Assembly: GCA_035626515.1 (NCBI GenBank) | Contig: DASPNM010000019.1 | Location: 356,447-420,446, forward strand | Reading direction: 5' to 3' | DNA length: 64,000 nucleotides | Source of the DNA: DASPNM01 sp035626515 | Lineage (GTDB): Bacteria; Bacteroidota; Bacteroidia; Chitinophagales; Chitinophagaceae | Part shown: piece after piece, positions 27,708 to 36,895 of the stretch | Layout of the letters: each line of letters starts with the position of its first letter | Position numbering within the stretch: position 1 is the stretch's first letter | Translations under genes and position numbers: made by a program | Notes under the pieces: generated by a model | The model's database searches: none | Told to the model about the DNA's origin: nothing | What the model saw: the letters and a program-made list of their open reading frames with translations, nothing else

Positions 27708-30026
27708 TTATTTTTTAGTCTTCAGCAGAGAAATCAGCACGGCCGGAAGCAAAACAAGGTTCGTAACCGTGGCGGTTATCAGCGTCAGGGAGGTCAGCCA
27801 GCCAAGCGCCTTGGTGCCGCCGAAACCACTGAAACAAAAGATGATGAAGCCCGCGATGAGCACCGCGGAAGTATAGATGATGCTGATGCCTGTACTGTGT
27901 ATGGTCTTGATCACTGTCAGTTTTTTGTCATAATTGTAATGGGGGAGCTCCTGCTTGTAGTTTACCAGGAAACGAATGGTCACGTCGATGGCGATTCCCA
28001 GCGCAACGCTGAACACGAGGACGGTGGAGGGTTTCAGCGGAACACCGGCCCATCCCATCACTCCTGCGGTGATCACCAGAGGGATTACGTTCGGCAGCAG
28101 GGAACAAATCAGGATCCGCAACGATCGAAACAGGTAGAGCATGCAAAGGCCTATGAGCACGAACGCCCAGGCGATGCTTTCTTTAAGACCATTGATAATA
28201 AAACGGCTTCCTTCGAGAAACGTGACGCTCGTGCCGGTGAGCCTCACACTATACTTTTCCGGATCGAACAACACATTGATGCGCCCGGAAATACTGTCCA
28301 TGATTCCCGGCAGCCGGTTCGTTCCCACATCGGCCATGCTGACGCTGATCCGGGCCTGCTGGCGGTTGCTGTCCATGAAACTTCCCACCAGTCGAGAAAA
28401 TGCGTTTCCCCCCGCGGCGTTGCCCCGAAGATTCAGGTACTGGGCCAGCGCCGGAAGATCGTATTCAGCCGGCAGGTTATAGCTGGCGGTATCACCTTCG
28501 AAAAAGGCCTGCTTTGCAAATTTCAATCCTTCCACAATGCTCAGCGGTCGTGCGAGAGCAGGCATACTATCAAGGAATCGGGAAAGCGAATCGATTTTCT
28601 GCAGGTTTGCGAGCTTCCGCGTCACGCCGCGTTTTTCTTTGGTATCCACTACAACTTCAAGCGGCATCACTCCACCGAAGTGCGTCTCGAAAAACTGCAG
28701 GTCTGTGTACAGCTTGTCGTTCTTCGGCAGGTCGTCCACGATATACCCTTCTGTTTTCAGGCGCAGGATTCCCAGCGTGGCCGCAACCACCACGATCACC
28801 GTAACGGAGTAGATAAGCCGCCGGTGGTTGAGCGACCATCGTTCCAGGCGGTCCAGCCAGCGGATCATGCGCGGACTGTGGAGGTAACGCGTATGCCGGG
28901 TCTTTGGCGCCGGCAGGTAGCTGAGCGCCGCGGGAATCAATATGAGCGAAATGAAGAAGAGCGCAATGATACTCACGCCGGCCACTTCCCCAAATTCCCT
29001 AAGGATCGGGCTTTTGGTAAGCGCAAACACGGCAAACCCGATTGCGGCTGCGATGTTGCAGAAAAGCGTTACGATGCCCATTCGCGCCACCATGCCGATC
29101 AAAGCCTGCTTTTTGCTTCCTGACTGATTGAAACCGGTGTGAAACTTATTCAGAAAGTAGATGCAGTTGGGAACCCCGATCACAACAATCAGCGGGGGAA
29201 TCAGTGCGTTCAGGATGCTGATGCGGTAACCAAACAGCTCAATAAATGCGAAACTCCAGGTAACTCCGAGGCCTACTACCGCGAGCGAGAGCAGCATGGC
29301 TGTCACTGACCGGAAGAACAGGAGGAGAATCACAGCGGAAAGAACCACCGAAGCCGCGAGAAACCAGCGCATTTCGCTAACGATGCGGACCGAAAGTTCG
29401 GTGCGGATGTGTGGCAAACCACTTTTGTAAACCGGAAGACCGGAGGCAAGGGAAAAGCGTTCGGCTTCCGCGCCGATCTCTTCCACGATCGCAATGCGCC
29501 TTTTCGAGGCCATCAGGTCTTTGTTGATCCGGATTCCCATCAGCCACGCACCGGTTTCGCGGTTGTGCAACAGACCGCGATAAAAAGGCAATGACCGAAA
29601 CACCGACGCGCCGCTGTCAATCTGCGAGCGGGTGAGCGGAGCGGGATCGAATATGCTGTCTGCCCTCAGCCTGCCTGTGACCAAATCTTTGGTAAGATTC
29701 ACCGCCGAAGCCACGGAAATAACATCGTCTACTCCTTCTATCTGCTGAAGATGACCCTGCAATTTTGCGTACTCATTAAAAATTTTTTCGGTAAAAAATG
29801 AGTCTGTTTGAAAACCGATCACGAGGAGGTTGCCTTCCTCGCCGAATTGTTTCCTGAATTCCTGATACTCGCGATACTTCGGGTTGTCAACCGGTATTGC
29901 GCGGGAAAAATCGTAGCTGAGCTGTACGCGTGAAGCATGGTAAGCCATGAATCCGGAAATGCCGATAAGGACGAAGAGTAAGGGTAAGCGGTATTGAAGA
30001 ATGAATCGTCCCAGGCGTTGCCACAT
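27708..30026 (-). CDS. RND-superfamily (MMPL type) exporter
   Basis: 772 residues with two repeats of a transmembrane helix, a large periplasmic loop and a five-to-six-helix bundle (first helix ~14-30; bundles near 215-395 and 620-770). The sequence has the MMPL/RND look: YDFSRAIPVDNPKYREYQEF after helix 1, then F-R-S-V-T-A-M-L-L-S-L and a conserved VFSVALGIAIDVTIRFLVNY in the C-terminal bundle. Proteins of this branch export lipids or hydrophobic compounds with the proton gradient. No membrane-fusion or outer-membrane partner is adjacent, so it may act alone at the inner membrane. It is divergent from porZ (70 bases) and upstream of the SusC2 gene on the same strand. Confidence 0.88.
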   Translation of the reverse strand: MWQRLGRFILQYRLPLLFVLIGISGFMAYHASRVQLSYDFSRAIPVDNPKYREYQEFRKQFGEEGNLLVIGFQTDSFFTEKIFNEYAKLQGHLQQIEGVDDVISVASAVNLTKDLVTGRLRADSIFDPAPLTRSQIDSGASVFRSLPFYRGLLHNRETGAWLMGIRINKDLMASKRRIAIVEEIGAEAERFSLASGLPVYKSGLPHIRTELSVRIVSEMRWFLAASVVLSAVILLLFFRSVTAMLLSLAVVGLGVTWSFAFIELFGYRISILNALIPPLIVVIGVPNCIYFLNKFHTGFNQSGSKKQALIGMVARMGIVTLFCNIAAAIGFAVFALTKSPILREFGEVAGVSIIALFFISLILIPAALSYLPAPKTRHTRYLHSPRMIRWLDRLERWSLNHRRLIYSVTVIVVVAATLGILRLKTEGYIVDDLPKNDKLYTDLQFFETHFGGVMPLEVVVDTKEKRGVTRKLANLQKIDSLSRFLDSMPALARPLSIVEGLKFAKQAFFEGDTASYNLPAEYDLPALAQYLNLRGNAAGGNAFSRLVGSFMDSNRQQARISVSMADVGTNRLPGIMDSISGRINVLFDPEKYSVRLTGTSVTFLEGSRFIINGLKESIAWAFVLIGLCMLYLFRSLRILICSLLPNVIPLVITAGVMGWAGVPLKPSTVLVFSVALGIAIDVTIRFLVNYKQELPHYNYDKKLTVIKTIHSTGISIIYTSAVLIAGFIIFCFSGFGGTKALGWLTSLTLITATVTNLVLLPAVLISLLKTKK

Positions 30027-30096
30027 AGGCGAAGCAGCGGTTTGTGCAAAGAAAGGTAAAAATGGCGGGTCTGCCGGTTTGCAATATTTTTGAAAC

Positions 30097-32379
30097 GTGA
30101 GGTTTTTTTTGTCGCTTAAGATTTTGCTGATTTCGTTTCCGCTTTTCGCGCAGGATCCGTTGCCGCCCGTTGGTTTCTGGCGCGAGCATCTTCCTTATAA
30201 CAGCGCGATTGATGTGACAAGCGGCGACGGGAGGATTTATTGCGCCACTCCGTACAGCATCTTCAGTGTAACGATTTCGGGAAATGTTGTCGAGCGCTAC
30301 AGCCGCGTAAGCGGACTGAGCGAAACGGGCATCAGCGCTATTATTTATGATACTGTCAACAGCAAACTCTTCATCGCTTATTCGAACAGCAACATCGATA
30401 TTTTGCATCGTGGCGACATTCACAATGTTCCTGATATCAAGCGCGACAATATCATCGGCGACAAAACAATTTACCAGGTCCACCCGGCGGGCGGCGACTA
30501 TCTGCTGTCCACGGGTCTCGGTGTTGTGGTGATCAACGGTGCCCGCTACGAAGTGAAAGCTTCGTGGTTTATTGGTAACGGAGGAAACCAGGTGCGTGTA
30601 AACGGATTAACCAGCGACGCGGGCTTTTATTACGCGGCTACTGCAGAAGGACTGAAACGGGTATCGCGCCAGCACCCGAATCCCGAAAACCACGCAAGCT
30701 GGCAGCTGCTCAGCGGGAGCAGCGGACTGCCTCCGGGTAATTGCGCAAACGTAGTAAGCATGGGAAACCGGTTGCTGGCACAAAGCAGGGATTCGGTTTT
30801 TTTATTTAACGGAAATACCTGGGACCTGTTTTATGCATCCGGTTGGCCGATCGCGGGTATTAATGTGAGTGGCGGAAAGCTCCACGTATGCGAGCGCATG
30901 CTCAATGGAAATAGTCGCGTGGTGATCCTGGAGCCCAGCGGCGTCATTAGCCGCGTGCTGATGCAACCGGGGGTGATTTCATTTCCGGTAAAAGCGATTG
31001 ACTACGGGAATGGAACCTGGGTCGCAGACCGCTTTGGCTGTTTGTCGCGATTCGACGGATCCGGGTTTGAGCAATACGTTCCAAATTCCCCGCAGGAGAC
31101 GGCGAGCGGGGAAATGCTGGTGCGGAATTCAACTCTCGTGGCCGCCGCTGGCGCCGTGAACGATGCCTGGAATTACCAGTACAATGGAAACGGGGTCTAT
31201 GTTTTCTCAAACGGGAGCTGGGCCAACATCAATCGCTACCGTTACCCTCAGCTCGACAGCATGCTTGATCACGTCGCTGTAGCGATGGATCCCCGCGATG
31301 GAAATATTTGGGCCGGATCGTTCGGCGGCGGATTGCTCCGGATCCGCCAGGGACCCGGGTTTGAAATTTACAAACAGGGATTCCTTGGGCCAACAACAGG
31401 TGACCCGGGCAGCTACCGGGTGGCGGGGCTGACGTTTGACCGCCAGCAGAATCTCTGGATCGCAAATTTTGGATCTGATCGTCCGCTGAAAGTTAGAAAA
31501 GGCGACGGGACCTGGACCTCCCTGAGTGTTCCTTTTACCCTTTTTGAAAATGCCCTCAGTCAGATTCTGATCGATGATAATGACCGGAAATGGATCGTTT
31601 CGCCGCTTGGAAACGGGTTGCTGGTGCTCGATCACGGAACCTCTATTGACGATCTTTCCGACGACCGCTGGAAAAAACTTGGAATCGGGACCGGGAATGG
31701 AAATCTCCCTTCTTCGGAAGTGCACTGCCTGGCGCTTGATCGCGGCGGTTTCATTTGGGTGGGTACGGGAAATGGCGTCGCGGTATTCCAGTGTCCGCAG
31801 GATGTTTTTTCTTCCGGGGGTTGCGACGCAATCTGGCCCATCGTTCCGCATGGCAATTTCGCCGGCTACCTGTTCCGCGGGCAGGAGGTTCGAAGTATTG
31901 CGGTGGACGCCGCAGACCGGAAGTGGGTTGCTACCCGCAATGGAGTCTTTCTCGTGAGCGCCGATGGCGAAAAACTGATTTACCGTTTCACTGAGGACAA
32001 CAGTCCGCTTCTCAGCAGCGATGTGCGGCGTATCGCTATTGACGGGAACACCGGTGAAGTGTATTTCGCGACGCTGAAAGGAATTTGTTCCTTCCGGAGC
32101 ACGGCAACAGAGGAGCCCGAACCTGGAGAAACGGTGCTGGTTTTCCCGAATCCCGTACCGCCTTCGCATTCCGGTGTGATCGCGATTCGGGGTGTGCCCG
32201 CGAACTCGATCGTCAGGATCACTGAAGCGGACGGGCGCCTGGTGTTCCAGACCCGCGCACATGGTGGACAGGCAATCTGGGATGGGCGCGACTATCGTGG
32301 CCGGCGCGTCGCGAGCGGAGTCTACCTGGTGCTGATTGAAAACAAGCAGTCGGCAAGGATCGTATTTATCAGCCGGTAG
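30097..32379 (+). CDS. porZ: Type IX secretion system protein PorZ
   Basis: PorZ is a cell-surface part of the T9SS attachment complex; in Porphyromonas it delivers anionic LPS to the sortase PorU. The 760 residues begin with a signal peptide and the family opening VGFWREHLPYNSAIDV with GRIYCATPYSIF, then beta-propeller blades (GLSETGISAIIYD, NIDILHRGDI, GLGVVVING; later repeats with WIANFGSDRPLKV, WIVSPLGNGLLV, WVGTGNGVAVF). They end in a ~80-residue C-terminal domain from about 681 (VLVFPNPVPPSHSG ... ASGVYLVLIEN), which resembles a type A T9SS sorting domain. Start GTG 30097. It directly precedes recO, a synteny I know from Bacteroidota, which strengthens the call. Confidence 0.85.
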   Translation: MRFFLSLKILLISFPLFAQDPLPPVGFWREHLPYNSAIDVTSGDGRIYCATPYSIFSVTISGNVVERYSRVSGLSETGISAIIYDTVNSKLFIAYSNSNIDILHRGDIHNVPDIKRDNIIGDKTIYQVHPAGGDYLLSTGLGVVVINGARYEVKASWFIGNGGNQVRVNGLTSDAGFYYAATAEGLKRVSRQHPNPENHASWQLLSGSSGLPPGNCANVVSMGNRLLAQSRDSVFLFNGNTWDLFYASGWPIAGINVSGGKLHVCERMLNGNSRVVILEPSGVISRVLMQPGVISFPVKAIDYGNGTWVADRFGCLSRFDGSGFEQYVPNSPQETASGEMLVRNSTLVAAAGAVNDAWNYQYNGNGVYVFSNGSWANINRYRYPQLDSMLDHVAVAMDPRDGNIWAGSFGGGLLRIRQGPGFEIYKQGFLGPTTGDPGSYRVAGLTFDRQQNLWIANFGSDRPLKVRKGDGTWTSLSVPFTLFENALSQILIDDNDRKWIVSPLGNGLLVLDHGTSIDDLSDDRWKKLGIGTGNGNLPSSEVHCLALDRGGFIWVGTGNGVAVFQCPQDVFSSGGCDAIWPIVPHGNFAGYLFRGQEVRSIAVDAADRKWVATRNGVFLVSADGEKLIYRFTEDNSPLLSSDVRRIAIDGNTGEVYFATLKGICSFRSTATEEPEPGETVLVFPNPVPPSHSGVIAIRGVPANSIVRITEADGRLVFQTRAHGGQAIWDGRDYRGRRVASGVYLVLIENKQSARIVFISR

Positions 32380-33132
32380 ATGCCCGATAAGCTCCATAAA
32401 ACAAAAGGGATTGTGCTCAGAACGGTCAAGTACGGAGAGACGAGTGTTATTGTAACCATTTTTACCGAGCTATTTGGTCTGCAGTCTTACCTGGTAAACG
32501 GCGTGCGTGTTTCTACCAAAAAAGGGAGCGGGAAAGCCAGCTTGTTCCAGCCCGCGGCCCTGCTCGATCTGGTAGCTTACCATAATGAGCTGAAAAACCT
32601 GAATCGCCTGAGGGAATTCAGGTGGTCGTTTCTTTACCGCAATGTGCTCACCGATGTCCGCAAAAACGCAGTGGCTCTGTTCATGATCGAGCTGCTCACG
32701 CGCTGCCTCAAGCAGCCGGAACCGAATGCCGATCTTTTCTATTTCATTGAGGATTGTTTCATTCATCTGGATGAAAGCGACGAATCCGTGACAGCGAACT
32801 TTCCGCTCTTCTTTGCACTGCACCTGACCGGATTTTTCGGCATTCCTCCCGCCCCGTCCAGACCGGGCTTGCTTCGCGAAGCAGTCTTCGACCTGCAGGA
32901 AGGAGTGTTTTCCGAACAGAGGCCGGCTCATCCACATGTCATCGAAGGCCACGCGGCGCAGGTGACCGCTGAGCTGCTGCAGGTGCGCAGGCCGGAGGAA
33001 TTAAAGCAGATCCGGCTGAACCAGGAGCTGCGAAGAGAACTTCTTGCCGCCTACCAGGATTATTATTCCCTCCATATACAGGATTTTGGGGTGCTGAAAA
33101 CTCTGCCTGTTTTGCGCGAAATATTAAATTAG
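32380..33132 (+). CDS. recO: DNA repair protein RecO
   Basis: RecO loads RecA on SSB-coated gaps with RecR. 250 residues: N-terminal OB fold (KTKGIVLRTVKYGETSVIVTIFT...LQSYLVNGVR), then a helical domain. Bacteroidota RecO often lacks the four zinc cysteines, and none is arranged as a zinc site here. The ATG starts immediately after the porZ stop (zero gap), indicating one operon. The 3' end overlaps the convergent amidohydrolase gene by nine bases. Confidence 0.92.
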   Translation: MPDKLHKTKGIVLRTVKYGETSVIVTIFTELFGLQSYLVNGVRVSTKKGSGKASLFQPAALLDLVAYHNELKNLNRLREFRWSFLYRNVLTDVRKNAVALFMIELLTRCLKQPEPNADLFYFIEDCFIHLDESDESVTANFPLFFALHLTGFFGIPPAPSRPGLLREAVFDLQEGVFSEQRPAHPHVIEGHAAQVTAELLQVRRPEELKQIRLNQELRRELLAAYQDYYSLHIQDFGVLKTLPVLREILN

Positions 33133-34272
33133 GCGGCGACAGGAGGAGAGATCCGGAGCAATGTGCAATACCCCCGGTCGCTTCCCCGGCTCGAAGCTGC
33201 CCAGGATTGCATCCAGATGCAGTGCGTGTGCGCCATTGACAGTGCCCCATTTCAGCAGTTCTGCAGCAGGAATGTGGGGGAAATGCTGCTGAATGGTGCG
33301 GATTTCTTCCAATATACTGAGCTGCGTGTTGGAAGCAAGACTGTCCGTTCCGAATACGAGGGAACAGCCCGATCGCCTGAACAGGTCTATGTCCGGCAGG
33401 CGGTTTTCGATGTACATGTTCGCATTGGGGCAAAGGCACCAGAAGAGCTGCAAGCCTGTTTGCTCGCCGGCGGCTCGCAAATCTTCTTCGGTGGTGTAAA
33501 CGTTGTGCACAAGGATCACGCTCTGGTTGCGTTTGAACTTCGGCAGAAAGCTCTGCAGCGATGATGTGCCGGTAGCACTAAAAAAATTCGCGTCGAGCTG
33601 CATCCGGGCAAAGAGTTCGGAAAAGTTTCCGGATTTCTCGCGAAACCAGCGGTCTTCTTCGAAAGATTCCTGGTTGTGCACGCAAAGGAGGCGGTTGCCG
33701 GGAAAATTGATTATTCGTTTCCAGAGCTCGTCAGACACCGAATAAGGTGCATGCGGAACAATCGAGTTGGACCCGATGGGTATCGAATAGTACCGCGCGA
33801 AGGCGCGAAAAAGCTCGACGGATTGGCGAAACCTGCTTTCGGCAATTGCAGGGTCGAACCCGGAAACTTCAACAAAGTTGTGATAGTACATGCGCCCCTT
33901 CGTTTTTTGCGAAAGGCTGCTGATGTTGTTGCAGATGTCGCCAACGGCGACAATCCCTGCAGCAAGCATTTCCGACTCCGCAGCGTGGATGGCCTCCAGT
34001 ACAACTTCGTCCGGGGCATGCCGGAGCTGGACAACATTGAGCACAAAATCCACCAGACCGGTGTGCGGCGGTAGCTGGCCGCGGAGATGGCTGAGCTCGA
34101 GATGACAGTGGCAGTTTACAAATCCAGGCGAAAGAATCCCTTCATATTCTTCGATTTCGTCGCCGGCCTCGGAAGCCGGAAGGATTTCGTGTATGGTTCC
34201 GCTTTCGTCGGTGATGAGCACCAGTTCTTCGTCCGACAGCTCCCAGCCGTTAAATAACCGGGCGCCTTTCAT
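33124..34272 (-). CDS. Amidohydrolase-superfamily deaminase-like enzyme
   Basis: From ATG 34272 about 382 residues. The metal-dependent TIM-barrel motifs are visible: VNCHCHLELSHL (first metal HxH), VPHAPYSVS, CVHNQE, LVHNVYT and FGTDSLASN (last metal Asp). This pattern belongs to the ATZ/TRZ/guanine-deaminase branch that includes S-adenosylhomocysteine, methylthioadenosine and aminodeoxyfutalosine deaminases. The family is widespread in Bacteroidota as a single gene. Neighbours (recO, prfA) do not name the substrate, and no other menaquinone (mqn) gene is in view. ATG 34287 is an alternative start; extension to 34326 is unlikely. The 3' end overlaps recO by nine bases. Confidence 0.82.
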   Translation of the reverse strand: MKGARLFNGWELSDEELVLITDESGTIHEILPASEAGDEIEEYEGILSPGFVNCHCHLELSHLRGQLPPHTGLVDFVLNVVQLRHAPDEVVLEAIHAAESEMLAAGIVAVGDICNNISSLSQKTKGRMYYHNFVEVSGFDPAIAESRFRQSVELFRAFARYYSIPIGSNSIVPHAPYSVSDELWKRIINFPGNRLLCVHNQESFEEDRWFREKSGNFSELFARMQLDANFFSATGTSSLQSFLPKFKRNQSVILVHNVYTTEEDLRAAGEQTGLQLFWCLCPNANMYIENRLPDIDLFRRSGCSLVFGTDSLASNTQLSILEEIRTIQQHFPHIPAAELLKWGTVNGAHALHLDAILGSFEPGKRPGVLHIAPDLSSCRRLI

Positions 34273-34357
34273 TTTGCGGAAACCCATGTTGTAAAATTCC
34301 AACTCCCACTTCACAAATCCCAACAAATCGATAAGATACCACCGCGCTTAAATGCTT

Positions 34358-34365
34358 TAGCTTTG
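34358..34365 (+). promoter_or_regulatory. Candidate -7 box for prfA
   Basis: TAGCTTTG is an exact TAnnTTTG box 32 bases before the prfA ATG, in the gap to the divergent amidohydrolase gene. No clear -33 box. Confidence 0.35.
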
Positions 34366-34396
34366 CGTCCCGCAACGGTGCCGCGGGGGTTGAAAT

Positions 34397-35461
34397 ATGA
34401 TCGAAAAACTGGAAGCCATAAAAGCCAGGTTCGGGCAGTTGGGAGTTGCGCTTACGAATCCCGAAATAGTAGGCAACAACAAAAAATTCGCGGAGGCGAG
34501 CAAGGAATACCGCAGCCTCGAGAGGATCGTACGTGCGTACGACGATTATAAAAAGTTGCTGGATGATCTCAACTTTTACAAGGAAGCTCTCGCCGGAGCG
34601 GACGAAGAGCTGAGGGAACTGGCAAAGCAGGAATTGCCCGGACTGGAGGAAAGGAAGTCGGAGACCGAATCGAGAATCAGGCAATTACTAATTCCAAAGG
34701 ATCCGCAGGATGAAAAGAATGCGATCCTCGAGATCAGGGCCGGCACCGGGGGTGATGAGGCGAGCCTGTTTGCCGGCGACCTGCTGAGAATGTACATACG
34801 CTATTGCGAACGCCGGGGATGGAAGACCACAGTTCTCAGCGAAAGCGAGGGAACGGTAGGAGGATACAAGGAAGTGCAGCTGGAGATCATCGGCGAGGAC
34901 GTGTACGGAACGTTGAAGTTCGAGAGCGGCGTTCACCGGGTCCAGCGCGTGCCGCAAACCGAGGCTTCGGGGCGTGTTCATACCTCGGCGGCTACTGTAG
35001 CCGTTATGCCGGAAGCGGAAGAGGTGGACTTCGAATTGCGGGAAAGCGATGTGAAGATGGAAACAGCGCGGAGCGGCGGAGCGGGCGGCCAGAACGTAAA
35101 TAAGGTGGAAACTAAGGTGATGCTTACCCACATTCCGACCGGCACCGTGGTGGTCTGTCAAACGGAACGGTCGCAGTTGGGGAACCGTGAAAAGGCCATG
35201 CAGATGTTGCGCACGAAACTATATGAAGAACAGGTGCGAAAGCAGGAGGAAGAAATTGCCCGGCACCGGAAGAGCCTGGTGAGCACGGGAGATCGCAGCG
35301 CCAAGATCCGGACTTATAATTTTCCACAGGGGCGGGTTACCGATCACCGCATCGGGTTGACTCTCTATAACCTCGAGGAAGTGCTGAACGGTAATATTCA
35401 GGAGCTTATTGACAGTCTGCAATTCGCGGAAAACTCCGAGAAACTGGCGCGCCAAAATTAA
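34397..35461 (+). CDS. prfA: Peptide chain release factor 1
   Basis: Terminates translation at UAA and UAG. 354 residues, the usual length. The peptidyl-tRNA hydrolysis motif is in RSGGAGGQNVNKVE. The codon-recognition tripeptide, at the place of E. coli PAT, is PQT (HRVQRVPQTEASGRVHTSAA), which keeps the PxT pattern of RF1 and excludes RF2. ATG 34397 is 10 bases after a GC-rich stretch without a strong Shine-Dalgarno sequence. No terminator lies just after the gene; the first plus-strand hairpin with a T-run is at 35699. Confidence 0.97.
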   Translation: MIEKLEAIKARFGQLGVALTNPEIVGNNKKFAEASKEYRSLERIVRAYDDYKKLLDDLNFYKEALAGADEELRELAKQELPGLEERKSETESRIRQLLIPKDPQDEKNAILEIRAGTGGDEASLFAGDLLRMYIRYCERRGWKTTVLSESEGTVGGYKEVQLEIIGEDVYGTLKFESGVHRVQRVPQTEASGRVHTSAATVAVMPEAEEVDFELRESDVKMETARSGGAGGQNVNKVETKVMLTHIPTGTVVVCQTERSQLGNREKAMQMLRTKLYEEQVRKQEEEIARHRKSLVSTGDRSAKIRTYNFPQGRVTDHRIGLTLYNLEEVLNGNIQELIDSLQFAENSEKLARQN

Positions 35462-35484
35462 TCAGCCCGAAGAAGAGGGGTCAT

Positions 35485-35640
35485 TTACCTTTTGGCACGG
35501 AATTTATAACAGATAAAACCGAAGTAAAGCTCATTGATAGCAGACAGGTTAGGAAGAATCGACGGGAATTTACCAACCAGGCCATTTATAGTTTCATTAA
35601 CAGCCTGGATGATACTATCGGCAATACTTTTGCGTTACAC
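35485..35640 (-). pseudogene. Possible coding relic in the gap after prfA
   Basis: The 248-base gap 35462-35709 has no intact gene. On the minus strand a frame of about 48 codons ends at TAA 35485 and reads like protein: it contains AINELYFGFICYKFRAKR at its end, with the alternating aromatic pattern of an outer-membrane barrel strand. Upstream it is stopped at about 35640, and no start codon fits. A short ATG frame (35679 downward) joins only through a frameshift. I treat it as a possible decayed remnant of a barrel-type or repeat-borne gene; the family is not recognised. The plus strand is also open here by chance. Confidence 0.3.
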
Positions 35641-35698
35641 TAATAGCTCTTACAACAAAAAGCAGTCAATTTTCTCATAAGCAGTTAGTTTTGGTTGC

Positions 35699-35729
35699 GA
35701 CCCCTGTTTCTACAGGGGTCTATTTTTTT
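35699..35729 (+). terminator. Terminator overlapping the vanZ 3' end
   Basis: GACCCCTG (35699-35706), loop tttcta, CAGGGGTC (35713-35720), then TATTTTTTT. The T-run is on the plus strand, so it ends transcripts coming from prfA, yet it includes the minus-strand vanZ stop codon. Confidence 0.75.
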
Positions 35730-36090
35730 GGAGCCATTTGACTGCGAATATTGCCCCCATTGCACATCCCGCTGCATCAGCGGCAATATCCCCCGCGTCG
35801 AACGACCTGTTCGGGATAAACCGGTGTTGCACCAGCTCCATCACCACACCATAAAAAAGGACGGCCAGGGCCACCTGCGTCGCAAGTATTGCGGGCTTCG
35901 CGTCTGTTTTGGAGTTTTTGTGAGGAGCCCTGAACCAAAGCACTGTCATCACCAGGAACATTCCCACATGCACCCACTTGTCGAACCAGATCTTATCCAG
36001 CCAGTCCTCTTTCGGGAAGGCGGAGCCTGGCAACAAAAGCAGCACGGTTGAAATTAATAACCAAGCGATTGCAGGGAAGTAATATTTCAA
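35710..36090 (-). CDS. VanZ-family membrane protein
   Basis: 126 residues with about four transmembrane helices: N-terminal FPAIAWLLISTVLLLLPG, then DKWVHVGMFLVMTVLWF, ATQVALAVLFYGVVMELVQ and a final amphipathic DIAADAAGCAMGAIFAVKW. The DKxxH-F and E-x-x-Q motifs are those of VanZ-like proteins, a family of unknown biochemical role named from teicoplanin resistance. In Bacteroidota it often follows gcvH, as here, but a 254-base gap separates them. The start is TTG 36090. Not evidence of antibiotic resistance by itself. Confidence 0.85.
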   Translation of the reverse strand: MKYYFPAIAWLLISTVLLLLPGSAFPKEDWLDKIWFDKWVHVGMFLVMTVLWFRAPHKNSKTDAKPAILATQVALAVLFYGVVMELVQHRFIPNRSFDAGDIAADAAGCAMGAIFAVKWLQKNRPL

Positions 36091-36344
36091 TGAGGAAAAC
36101 TTTCTACAATATTATCGGAACTCAGCTAATTGGAAAAGAAAGAGCGGACTGACCGGTTGATTCGGGAGGCCGAAATGTACGTGATAGGACATCTTTGAAT
36201 TTTCCCCGGCAGCCGGTTTCGCGTTCAGGAATGCGCGCCGTTATGATCCCGGACAAGGCCAGGGAATAATTGTCGTCGAGATACCAAAAAGGTGACTGAT
36301 CACGCGTCCGGTCAATCAGAAGCCTTTTTTTGCCGTAAAAAAGT

Positions 36345-36722
36345 TCAGCCGACTAAGGCCTGGTAGGCGGCAGCATCCATGAGGGCTTCCACATCAGCGG
36401 GATTGTCCACTTTCATGCGAATCATCCATCCTTTCCCATAAGGATCAGAATTGACAAGATCCGGCGAATTGGCGAGCTCGCCATTCAGTTCCAGGATTGT
36501 CCCTGAAACCGGGAGAAAAAGATCGGACACGGTCTTTACCGCTTCCACCGTCCCGAATACGGTTCCCGCCTGCAGAGGCTGCCCAGTTGTCTCTACTTCC
36601 ACATAAACGATGTCGCCCAGTTCACGCTGGGCAAAATCCGTAATTCCTACCCGGGCCATATCTCCTTCCAGACTGATCCATTCATGGTCCTTCGTGTAAC
36701 GCAAATTCGGCGGGAAATTCAT
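36345..36722 (-). CDS. gcvH: Glycine cleavage system H protein
   Basis: Carries the lipoyl arm that shuttles methylamine between the P, T and L proteins of glycine cleavage. 125 residues, normal length: RYTKDHEWISLEG, VGITDFAQRELGDIVYVE, and the lipoylation site GTVEAVKTVSDLF (Lys63). ATG 36722. gcvP and gcvT are not in the window. The 254 bases between gcvH and vanZ (36091-36344) contain no gene; I see only an A/T-rich stretch near 36330 with no clear hairpin. Confidence 0.97.
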   Translation of the reverse strand: MNFPPNLRYTKDHEWISLEGDMARVGITDFAQRELGDIVYVEVETTGQPLQAGTVFGTVEAVKTVSDLFLPVSGTILELNGELANSPDLVNSDPYGKGWMIRMKVDNPADVEALMDAAAYQALVG

Positions 36723-36741
36723 ACAGCTGGTTTTTAGGCTG

Positions 36742-36749
36742 CAAACGTA
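36742..36749 (-). promoter_or_regulatory. Candidate -7 box for gcvH
   Basis: On the minus strand TACGTTTG matches TAnnTTTG exactly, about 20 bases upstream of the gcvH ATG. A -33 box is not evident. Confidence 0.35.
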
Positions 36750-36835
36750 TTGAAAATTTCGGAGGCCTGCAGGTGGCGGTCAGGGTGATTTTTCGGCCGT
36801 TTGTAGATGGTTTTCCGCCATTGATCGTTATGCTG

Positions 36836-36866
36836 TTTACATTTCCATGACAGACCCCTAGTTTTG
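36836..36866 (+). promoter_or_regulatory. Candidate promoter of the outer-membrane receptor gene
   Basis: TTTA (36836-36839, one base off TTTG) and TAGTTTTG (36859-36866, exact TAnnTTTG) are separated by 19 bases, the standard Bacteroidota -33/-7 spacing. The leader would be about 20-25 bases to ATG 36896. Confidence 0.5.
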
Positions 36867-36895
36867 GGCGACCATTAAAAAATCAGGCAGCAGTT

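Noticed and set aside
27672..29123. 483-codon open frame antisense to the RND exporter
   Set aside because: Composition rich in His, Arg, Gln and Asp is typical of an antisense frame; the sense strand encodes a clear MMPL protein.
30085..30092. TATTTTTG as the porZ promoter
   Set aside because: It matches TAnnTTTG but lies only five bases before the GTG start, which would place the transcription start inside the gene, and no -33 box is seen.
35710..36090. Vancomycin or teicoplanin resistance gene
   Set aside because: VanZ-like proteins are common in Bacteroidota without resistance genes, and no van cluster is present.
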